A DNA stretch of 64,000 nucleotides, from contig NW_006763136.1 of the NCBI RefSeq assembly GCF_000264905.1, forward strand, positions 1,827,550 through 1,891,549, written 5' to 3'. Source of the stretch: Stereum hirsutum FP-91666 SS1. Lineage: Eukaryota > Basidiomycota > Agaricomycetes > Russulales > Stereaceae. The position numbers and the translations under genes are program-made. A model generated the notes under the pieces. It was given only the letters and a program-made list of their open reading frames with translations, made no database searches and was not told the origin of the DNA. The stretch's first letter is position 1, and each line of letters starts with the position of its first letter. Shown here piece after piece: positions 55,274 through 64,000 of this stretch.

Positions 55274-57410
55274 ATGATCTCCGGAACACGCTCCCTCGCT
55301 CGTGCATCCGCCAGAGCTTCCTTAAAATCCCCGTCTTGTCCAGCCGTCTCCCTCTTCCCTTCCTCCACCTCCACCTCGAGACATCGCGGATTTCACTCTA
55401 CGCCGAACATGAGGAGACTTCACGTTGACCAGCTTAACCCTTCGATCAAGAACGTGCAGTATGCCGTCCGTGGCGAGCTCGCTATCAAGGCCGAGGTGCA
55501 CAGGGAGAAATTGAAGGAGGACGACCATGGTCTGCCATTCGACACCGTCGTCTCCTCGAATATCGGGAACCCACAGCAGAAGGGACTGGACCAGCCTCCC
55601 ATCACGTTCAACCGACAGGTGCGTTCTTGGACTCTTGCCCTTACCCACACACCCTCCGTTATGTCCCGTTCGGTTTGTCCGTTACTGAATGGACGACGCG
55701 TTCGTGGGGTTGTATTTGCGCCTTATAGGTCGCGGCATTGATGGAATGGCCGGAGCTGGCGAACATCGCGGGCCACGCGTTCCCAAAGGACGTGATTGCG
55801 CGGGCGAAGGAGCTTCAGCATGAGATCGGCTCGGTGGGCGCGTACTCGCATTCGCAGGGCGTGCCGTTCATCCGACAGAGTGTTGCGAGGTTCATCGAAG
55901 GTGAGCTCACTTTTTCTTCTTCTTGTTCCGTCTGCTTGTGGTGTGATGAACCCCCCGTAATGAAATGACTCGACGCGTTCTGAACACGCTGCGGGTCGAG
56001 AGCTGGCCATGTTTACATACACCCGACTTACCCCGCGTTTCGGTGTTACGTATGGGTCCTGAAGGGATCCTTGGGGAAGTTTACCTCTGCTGCTCCATGA
56101 AAGTCTCGCAGAGCGTTCCAGACGAGTGCTGGAAGCTACATACCAAGACTTCGATGTGCGAAACTGTAGACGGTCTCGTCTTTCATATTCGTGTGGCGCA
56201 ATCTGTAATGTGGCCCTGCGTTGTACCGAACTACAAAGCTAAAGGGTGTTCATGCCACATCCTTTCTTTCGTCTCCTGTCTTCACGGAATGAACGGGATA
56301 TACTCTACCCAATGTCGTCTTATCTCTTCCACAGTCATAAGATACAGCCACTAACGCCCCTCTCCAGAACGCGATGGTTACCCCTCCGATCCAAACCACA
56401 TCTTCCTCACCGCAGGTGCCTCCGCCGGAGTCTCCCTCCTGATCTCCATGCTCATCGCGCACCCGAAGACCGGTATCCTCATCCCTATCCCCCAATACCC
56501 TCTCTACACCGCCACGCTCGCCGCCTTCGACGGTCTCCCCATCCCCTACCACCTCGAAGAAGCAGCCGACTGGGCCACGGACCCGCACTCGATCCAACAC
56601 GCAGTCGAAGAAGCCGTCGCCGACAACGTCGACGTTCGCGCCCTCGTGATCATCAACCCCGGAAACCCCACCGGTTCCCTGCTCGATGTCCCGACGATGG
56701 AGAAAGTCGTCCATCTATGCGAGAAACACAGTCTTGTCCTTCTCGCGGATGAAGTCTACCAAACCAATCTCCACAAACCCACCACGCACCCTTTCACCTC
56801 CTTCAAGAAAGTCGTCCGCGACCTTCAATCGCCCATCGGCCTCGTTTCGTTCCACTCCATCTCCAAGGGCGTGACGGGCGAATGCGGTCGTCGGGGCGGA
56901 TACTTCGAGTGCACGAACATCGACGACGAGGTCATCGCGACGATGTATAAGATGGTCTCCGTCGGGCTCTGTCCGCCCGTCGCCGGCCAGATCGGCGTCG
57001 ACTGCATGGTCCGCCCGCCCAAGAAGGGTGAGGAGAGTTATCCGCTGTGGAAGGAAGAGACGGACTCGACCCACGCGGCGCTCGCGTCGCGCACGAAGAT
57101 CATGGCGGAGAGGCTGAACAAGCTTCCTGGCGCGTCCTGTGTCGATTCGCCTGGCGCACTGTATCTGTACCCGAAGTTGGACTTGCCGGATAAGGCGATC
57201 AAGGCGGCGAAGGAGGCGGGTAAGGAGCCGGACGCGTTTTATGCGCTGCAGTTGTTGGATGAGACGGGGATTTGTGTGATTCCTGGGAGTGGGTTCGGGC
57301 AGAAGGATGGCGAGGCGCATTATAGGTTGACGTGTTTGTGTCCGGGCGTGGAGGAGTATGTGGCGAAGTTGGAGAAGTTCCATATTGGGTTCATGAAGAG
57401 GTACTCATAG
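55274..57410 (+). CDS. ALT1: Alanine aminotransferase, probably mitochondrial
   Basis: PLP enzyme exchanging the amino group between alanine and 2-oxoglutarate. The start MISGTRSLARASARASLKSP gives an Arg/Ser-rich mitochondrial presequence. A second ATG at MRRLHVDQLNP could yield a cytosolic form. The body has SNIGNPQQKGLDQPPITFNR, then AALMEWPELANIAGHAFPKD and GAYSHSQGVPFIRQSVARFI. It continues GYPSDPNHIFLTAGASAGVS, IPIPQYPLYTATLAAF, IINPGNPTGSLLD and LLADEVYQTN. The PLP lysine is in SFHSISKGVTGECGRRGGYF. Introns are about 55619-55729 and 55901-56367; the second is 467 bp, much longer than most in the window. It ends FHIGFMKRYS at 57410. It converges with TYR1, 193 bp apart. Confidence 0.92.
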
Positions 57411-57603
57411 TTGGGATTACCATTGCTTTGGTTTTTCTCTTTCGGTACACTTGTGCTCTCATTTCCAGGTCGCTGTCGTTCATGCTATGATAGACTGTTG
57501 TAGGATCGTAGACTCCTTCACACCACTCATGCAATACATAATAGGCAATTGGATACGGCAACAGCACAACAAAATCAAGATCGTGCTGTACATGATAAGG
57601 ATT

Positions 57604-59660
57604 TCACTTCGGTGTCTGCAACTGCAACGACCTATCCGTAATCACCTTCAACATCTCACTACCCACCTTCCCCGCCTCCTCGAACCTCGGCTCAAAAAAC
57701 TTCGCAGTCTCCTCAAACCTCTGCCTATAAAGCTCAAAGCTCCCGAAACTGACACACTGACTCCACCCCCTACTAGCGACCACGAACTCGACATCATCGT
57801 ACCTATGCGACGTATCGTACAACGCAGCGTGGATCGCAGCGTCCAAGCGCGCTTCGGATCGGAAGAGATACTCGGCGACGCCGATCCACATGCGGAAGAC
57901 GGGCGTGGCGGCGAGGTCGAGATGGTGAAATGGGTTGATGGAGAGTCGGGCCCAGCAGTCGACCATGGCGAGTAGGGAGAGATGCGAGTTACTTGCTGGT
58001 TTGTTGGGTGAGATGTTCCCTGTTCCTGTTACTTCGCCCGTTCCTGCCGTACTGGTGGCCACACTGTCCGGAGGCGTATCCGGTCTCTTCCTACCTAGAC
58101 TGAACTCGTCCAAAATATCCTCACTCAATAAAATCGGCGCCCTCGTCTCTCCTCCTTCGGCTCCATCGAGTAGATGCGTGCTCCCGAAAACTTTCCTCCG
58201 TGCGTCGTACATTCTCTCCCGAAGCCCCTTCTCGTCCACGGCGAGCATGAGTTTGAAGATGTCCGTTGTCGACTGCGCGAACTGTTTGATCTGGATTCGC
58301 GCGGACGGATTCAGGATGGCGAGACCAGCGTAGACGTGCCATTTATTGGAGAAGATGCGGAGCATGATGTTTACTTTTACGGTCTCGATCCCGCCGACGT
58401 AGAGCCCGTGCTCCCACGGGTAGGATTGTGCGCTTGCCCAGGCTGTTCCCATGCTGAGAGGAGGGGGAGTTAGCGTTAGTGTACTCGAACGGGCGCGGAT
58501 TGGGTGGGCAGTTTACCTGAGGAATGCAGCATGAGTGACAGCTTGAGTGTTCGCTGTGACGAGATCGTGCTCTTCATACGACATGTAGACATATCTTGAT
58601 TGAAGAGGCTTCAGAATGCTCTCGACCAACGCAAGAGCTTCGTCCGTCCCGCGATGCTTGATCAAGACCTGCATGGGCCAGCCCAGCCCAGTTCGATCCA
58701 CCACACCATTCCGCAAAACTGTCAAGTCAGTTTGGCTCAAGCAAAGGAAACGTATAGGGCGAACTGCGGTGAATACGTACCAAGGGCTGGTCCCGCGGAT
58801 TTACTGTCGGTCCATGCAAGGAGTGACAAGAAACGATATGCACGTCTTCTGGCAAATGTTTCTCAAACGCCGCTCTTTCGGGAGCCTTGACGCTCGTCTG
58901 CCCTGCCACGATCGCGCCCACTTTCGTGGCTGTCATCCAGTTGATTTTTACACATCACATCGCGAATACGAGCACGGGCGTGCGTATCGAGAAGTATGTC
59001 AGCTTGGAAGAAATCAAGGGGAACTTGAACGAAAAACGGAAAGGAAGCGCGAATGATACTGACATGGTCCGTACTCTGCAGCGACTCTATCGATGTACTC
59101 GGCCTCGACGGAGTACACTATGAAATCCGACGTCCTTGAGACGTGATGACCATCCCGAAGGACTTTGACTCCTGTGGTACCTGAAAACCGATTACCGACG
59201 AAAAAAAATCAAAGCGTGATGTCAGCCCCAAGTGAGACCCCGCACCGATATTTTGACAGAGACATGGACGATATAGAAGTATGAAGGGTACACACACACC
59301 TTCCCACTCCTTCTTGAGATCCTCGAACAGGTCCGGTCGGTCACAGACGTGAATCCTGAACAATTCCAACGAAAGCCCCTATTTAGTATCCGTCATTTCG
59401 TCTCGACCTCACCCTCTACATCCGTTCTACAGAGATGATTGTGATTGGTGGAAAAGAGAAGCAGACAGCCCATAAAATCCAACTAACGGTGAAACAAAAC
59501 CACAGGGAAGTATATCATAAAACAAAGTGAACTCACTTCTTCCAACCACCCTTCGAGAGACACTTCGCGTACAATTTTCCCATCGCACCCATACCAATCA
59601 GCCCTATGGTAGGCTGCTCCTCCTCTGGCGCATCCGGCGACACATGTACGTTCGTGAACA
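57604..59660 (-). CDS. TYR1: Prephenate dehydrogenase (tyrosine biosynthesis)
   Basis: Converts prephenate to 4-hydroxyphenylpyruvate with NADP in tyrosine synthesis. ATG at 59660 gives MFTNVHVSPDAPEEEQPTIG. GLIGMGAMGKLYAKCL is the nucleotide-binding loop. Then come HVCDRPDLFEDLKKEWEG and GVKVLRDGHHVSRTSDFIVY. VGAIVAGQTSVKAPERAAFE, VHIVSCHSLHGP with its conserved His, and YVYMSYEEHDLVTANTQAVT follow. A long final exon begins MGTAWASAQSYPWEHGLYVG and includes HLSLLAMVDCWARLSINPFH and ASRGWSQCVSFGSFELYRQR, ending at 57604. At least six exons. Length of about 450 residues matches fungal Tyr1. Confidence 0.92.
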
Positions 59661-60524
59661 TCGTTGGTCGTGTGCCCGGCGATTTTCAGGTATTCTCCAA
59701 GAGTTTCTGTGTTCGTTGGAGGTCAAGGTAGATAGAAAGGTGGCGGATGACTGAGAAAGAGGACAAAGATGCCAGAAGAAAGCGTAGAGGAGAGAAAGAA
59801 GCAAAGGTGTGGACAAAGACGGTAGAGAGCACAGAGGGCGTCTAATGTGGCCCAGACGTGTTTTGTACTTTGAAGCACTTCACGGAGAAGGGTCGTCACG
59901 GGAAGAGCTGCGAATGATATCGGTGAGGTTTCGTTTGCGGAGATGCATTGCGAGATGTGTTGCAATGATAAAGGGGATAGGTGGGATTAACGAGTCGACG
60001 CTTGAAGTGATGGATGACGGAGTAAACAGGATGCTTACAGCTAAACTGGTACTGGCTTTAGCCGCGGTAATGACTAAATTTGAGGTTTCCTCTACTCTTT
60101 ATAAGTCGATGCTCACTGCTGAGGCACTTATCAGGGCTAACTTGAAAATTGAAGACTCAGGAGCAGAGTGTATGGGTGGAAGAGGATGCAGTCAAGATCC
60201 GTTGCCTGCGGTCGCTTGCTGGCAGCTGTCGTAAGTAAATCATGATCCCTTTGTGGACATCGAGTCACTTGCAAGAAAAGGGTTGAGCAGGTCTGCTCTC
60301 ACGCCAGCTTAGTGTAACCTCGAAAAGATCTCTCTTGCGAGTATATTGGTTCTGCACTTTGTCGTTGACCAGGAGAAGTGATTCGTGTGGCCCCATATCG
60401 GTGCCACACCATTGATTCTATTGATGCATCACTATCGAAGACAGCTTGACAGAAATAGGCCGATTCCCAAAACAGAGACAACAAAATAGTAGACCCATCA
60501 GACCCATGTAACATCTTATCGCCA
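59661..60524. other. Intergenic, about 860 bp, TYR1 promoter side
   Basis: Between the TYR1 start and the stop of the oxygenase gene, both on the minus strand. The plus-strand frame 59809-60234 has no recognisable motif. Confidence 0.5.
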
Positions 60525-61812
60525 CTAAGCGGCCGCACTGACGGGCTTAGGCTCTGGATAGCCCAACCTCATCCTCTCGTCGAAGAACTCCTTCACACTC
60601 GGGGCTCCCTCCTTCTCTTCAACCAGACCACCTGCACGCACGGGTCTGAGTATGGTGGCTGGATCTGGTGTTCCGAAGTAGGCTATGGATTTGCGTGGTC
60701 GAGTTATCGGTTGAGCGACGAGGGATTTTGGGAAGACAACACGGTGGAGGGTAGCGATGCATTTTCCTGCGGTCCAGGCTTCCATCATAAGCCCTAGGTT
60801 GATGAGGACTGTGTTGGGGATGATGGGAGCTGGGTGCCATGTACCTACATTAGATGAAAGTGTCAGTGCTCGAGCGGATGGGGTGAGGTCGAGTATACAA
60901 GTGCCGTGACGTACCAGCTTCCAGATCCACTTGGGACATCAACGCTACACCGTCTTGCTTCACGGTCGACGAAGGCTTGAAGACCTCAAGACCAGACTGA
61001 CCGCCTTCTTCTTGAAAGAGTAATGTAACACTCCCCCAGTCTTTGTGAGCACCTGCGCGGATGTCGGCCTCTGAGAGAGAAGCTAGGCCGGCAGGTGGAA
61101 GTGGGTAATTGAGGAGGGAGAGACCGCTTGCTCCAGGGTTGGTGTGGCAAGAACGGAAGAAGTTGGAGGGGAGCTGGAGTAAAAATATGACAATATTTGA
61201 GTCCTATGTTAACAGGGCAAACTCATGGGAGGTTTCTGAAGACACTCACGTCGAAAGCGGTGGAGAGGGCGTCGAGAAGCAGAAGCATGGTCTGGTAGCA
61301 TTTGTCTTTGAACGACTCGAGGTCCTCGCGATGGACCTCAAACCCAGTGGGAAGGGGTTGTCCCGAGCCTGAGTTGCGAGGATAATGAACATAAGTCTTC
61401 GGCAATTGGACATAGGATTTCTACGCACGAGTCCTCGGTGGATCGAACCGTCCGAAGCCAAAGCCCTCCTTATGGTCTGCCAGTTTCTGACCATGCTCAG
61501 CAGCAAGCTTCGACTTTCCAAGTGGGACATGACCATTATAGTCGGCATCCTGCGGGCACGATGCACGAGCGGATAGGGGCAATTCGTCGAAGAGTTTCTT
61601 GGAGAGCGCAAAGGTGTGGCGAACGTCGTCCATCGTCAAAGGAGTGCCATTCAGAGAGAGATGGATGAAACCACAAGTGCTCATAGCATGTAGCAGATCG
61701 GCGGGTGTTGACGACTGCAAGCTGAAGATGCATTACATCAGTGCTGAATAGTGGGCAGCACAACATGTCGCGAAGCGTACTCGATGAGCGGGATCTCAAA
61801 AGGCGCTGCCAT
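60525..61812 (-). CDS. 2-oxoglutarate/Fe(II) oxygenase, isopenicillin-N-synthase-like
   Basis: Double-stranded beta-helix oxygenase with non-haem iron. ATG at 61812 gives MAAPFEIPLIE, which joins over an intron to LQSSTPADLLHAMSTCGFIH, the start of the DIOX_N-type region. KLFDELPLSARASCPQDADY follows. The iron ligands are His and Asp in AGAHKDWGSVTLLFQ and His in CIATLHRVVFPKS. The 2-oxoglutarate Arg/Ser pair is in ITRPRKSIAYFG. The end is PEPKPVSAAA at 60525. About five exons encode roughly 340 residues, a usual family length. Substrate is unknown. There are no other secondary-metabolism genes next to it, so a role in such a cluster is not supported. Confidence 0.85.
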
Positions 61813-62873
61813 GACGGGTTAGAGTTCAAGATTTTTTCTGCTAGGCGGTAAGAGAGATGTAGCGGTCTACAGACCAAGGACAGAGCGAAGACGAGAAACT
61901 CATTGAGGAACGATAAGGACTGGTATATATGAGGAATGTTTGTCGAAGATAGCCGAGTAGTTCCCATAGTCAGTCCCTTCCGCCTCCAGGTCACTCCTCC
62001 GCGTTCTTGATTGCCGACGGCAAGGCGACACAAAGAGCGGCACCTGCCAGTGCTCTACTCCCTCCGACGTCGACGTGTTTCAGCGTGGTTCCTGCTACTA
62101 AAACCTCCTTTAGCCCGGCCTAAAAACACTTATACAACTATCGTTTATGCTCCCCTAGTGCCACGTCCAACGCCAGCTTATGGCTCGGAACGAATCTTCA
62201 GTAGCATTACCCAACTCGCGAACATTGAACCTACCTTATCTTATTAAAAAAAAAAAAGACTGTTGATTCGTGTAAACTTCATCTGTGAAGACATATAATG
62301 GTTTCTTATACTCGATTCAGGTACGGTAGAGCAAGACGTCGAGGGTGAAGGACATTGGTCTCCAGAAAAAAATCAGATGTTTTTCAAGAATTTTATAACG
62401 ATCGGCCCGTATGCAGAGGTTCCAGGAGGAAACTTGGGCACGATATAGCTATAGAACGAGGACGAGGGACGAGATGACAACGTTACACTCATCAGAGCTT
62501 TCGAGTTGTAGGTCGAGTACTCCAGCAGATCCGTGCAATAAATTGGTAATATACATCCTGTCACGCGCGTCTGCAAATGGTGGAAACATCTGCTCTGATC
62601 TCCGAGACCCAGTCATACGCTACTCACTTCCTTTGTCGACCGAGTCTCGAACTTCCAAACCGCACAACGAGTCGTTCAGAATTGGTTCAAAAAGAGGGAG
62701 TTTATAACAGCGGACTTGGAATATGGCGGCAAGTCCCGGTCCCATTGGTTGGCGCTTTGTCCCAACGCCACTTGGGAATAAATCGTTGTTTCGAGTTGCG
62801 TCACTCTCATCGACCGCTATCATACTCTCCCTCTTGCAGCTCACCGAATACGAGACAAATATCAGATTGTGAT
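61813..62873. other. Intergenic, about 1 kb, divergent promoter region
   Basis: Separates the oxygenase gene (minus) from the ubiquitin-protease gene (plus). An A-run of about 13 lies near 62248. No gene was supported. Confidence 0.5.
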
Positions 62874-64000
62874 ATGGTCGATCCGCAGGAAGAAGAGCAT
62901 GTCAACATGCTTGTCATGATGATGGGGGATCTCGACCCTCAAGTTGCAAGACGCGTTCTTCGAAGACACAAGGGTAACCGAATTTCACTCTTGTACTGGT
63001 AGAGGGTTTCTTATAGTGTACAAGGTGATCCGGAAAAGGCGGCTGCCTCTATTCTCGATAACGATCTACGAGGAGAAGATGCGACGTGGCCCGCAGGCTT
63101 TGGCGCACTGCATGAGACATCGAATCCGACTAGTGGCCCACGAACTCCTCCTCGTAGGTTTCCACTCAGACTGGCTCAAATCCTTGGGGAAATAATCATT
63201 TTTGTCATTGTAGCTTCCAAACCTGAACAAAATCAGTCTGTGATAGATCTCACGATTGACGAGGACAAAGATTTCAAGAGGGCTCTTGAGGCCTCTTTGG
63301 AGACAGCAACTACCACTACTTTTGGTCCAAGCAATCGAGCCCCAGACCCAAACTGGGCCGTAGTATCATCCAACGTGGGTAAAATGTGACAGTGACCCTC
63401 GTCATCCAAAATTCTTGCTAAGTTCCATTAGGCAGAAGTCCCGGCGGGTATATCCCAAGACGATCAGACTCTGAACCGCGCTATCCAAGAGAGCCTGAAT
63501 ACAACGTACCGTGATTATGTCGAGCAGGAGCTGGTGAATCCGCCACCAGAAGAATCGATTCGGAAAGACGACCGGTAATGTTCACACCTTTGTTGTAGCT
63601 GACTTCACGTTTACTCACATCTTGTTACCTATCCATGAAGTCCTGTGGCGCTCCGCGCTACGAATGCCCTGTGCACGTACGCGAGCCTCTTATTTCAGGG
63701 TCTGTTCTTCGTGCCACAAGTCAGGCGATGTCTGTGCCAGTGGAGCACGATTACTCCTGACCCGCCGAAAGGAACACCTGGTTTGCTTGACTTTCTAGAT
63801 ATGTTTCCTGAAGCCATGTGCTAATCGCGTGTTTATAGAAGCCGCAATAATGCTTTTAGTAGAATCCTTTGTCTATATGGATGTGTGTGTCGCCAACAAC
63901 ATGACTGCCGACATCTTGATCGAGGCTTTCTCCGCCGGCACCCCGAGAGACGGCACCGAAAGTCCTGGAGAAGTTTGTTTCCGTAAGTGCTCGTCTTATA
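62874..64000 (+). CDS. Ubiquitin carboxyl-terminal hydrolase with UBA and UIMs (5' part, runs off the window)
   Basis: ATG at 62874 gives MVDPQEEEHVNMLVMMMGDL then PQVARRVLRRHKG, a UBA-like fold continued after an intron by GDPEKAAASILDNDL. Two ubiquitin-interacting motifs follow: DKDFKRALEASLETA near 63265 and TLNRAIQESLNTTY near 63470. Next comes PVALRATNALCTYASLLFQG, followed by FFVPQVRRCLCQW. Then there is AAIMLLVESFVYMDVCVANN and MTADILIEAFSAG, which looks like the region before a USP catalytic domain (USP25/28-like order). The catalytic Cys and His boxes lie beyond the window or in unresolved exons, so protease activity is inferred from architecture. The first splice junction after RRHKG could not be set exactly. 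Confidence 0.68.

Noticed and set aside
56715..57383. 222-residue minus-strand open frame over alanine aminotransferase
   Set aside because: Arg/Leu-rich shadow caused by the high GC of the real coding strand.
60525..61812. The 2OG oxygenase as part of a biosynthetic cluster with TYR1
   Set aside because: No core synthase, transporter or cluster regulator lies nearby. TYR1 is a housekeeping gene, so adjacency is not evidence.

Overview
This window looks like nuclear DNA of a mushroom-forming basidiomycete (Agaricomycetes). Nearly every gene is split by short GT-AG introns of about 45 to 75 bp. The gene content fits that group: a copper-fist transcription factor, a multi-TM receptor-like protein, a GH29 fucosidase, an F-box-like family protein, a secreted lactonase-type propeller and paired aldo-keto reductases. 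No rRNA, tRNA, CRISPR array or plasmid feature was found. Because of the introns, coordinates are given for the whole coding span. Individual exons are quoted only where the splice sites could be followed by eye.

Layout. Positions 1-2000 hold the 3' part of a PAF-acetylhydrolase. From 2.2 to 10.2 kb, two paralogous aldo-keto reductases on the minus strand flank a GT18 (MGAT5-like) glycosyltransferase. At 11.5-13.7 kb two ribosomal protein genes, uS8 and eS17, are divergently transcribed. A secreted beta-propeller and a small acidic protein follow. From 18 to 25 kb the minus strand carries a short membrane protein, a CTP-dependent diacylglycerol kinase (DGK1), a Gln/Ser-rich protein and a WRN-like 3'-5' exonuclease. 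The exonuclease is divergent from a zuotin-type J-protein. Next come a RAD6-type E2 and an F-box-like protein with a nucleotidyltransferase-like motif. A large GH29 alpha-L-fucosidase (30.7-35.5 kb) carries a 264-bp MITE in one intron. A repeat-rich, apparently mini-exon-bearing gene follows (35.6-37.4 kb).

The second half holds a basic hypothetical protein divergent from the copper-fist regulator and a very large EF-hand/ZZ zinc-finger protein. After these come a Ser-rich hypothetical protein and a receptor-like membrane protein with a second MITE directly upstream. The remaining genes are the U3 snoRNP protein RRP9, mitochondrial alanine aminotransferase, prephenate dehydrogenase (TYR1), an IPNS-like 2OG-Fe(II) oxygenase and the 5' part of a UBA/UIM ubiquitin protease that runs off the window.

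The genes do not form an obvious biosynthetic cluster. Most are housekeeping: ribosome and rRNA processing, co-translational folding, ubiquitin, phospholipid and amino-acid metabolism. The most unusual signals concern gene architecture. Three genes have a first coding exon that is only the ATG. There are in-frame microexons of 11 and 12 nt. Two different TA-flanked MITEs share the tip CTGTAC, and one of them brings an in-frame alternative splice acceptor into the fucosidase gene. At about 36 kb a tandem array of roughly 300-bp units seems to carry repeated mini-exon cassettes.
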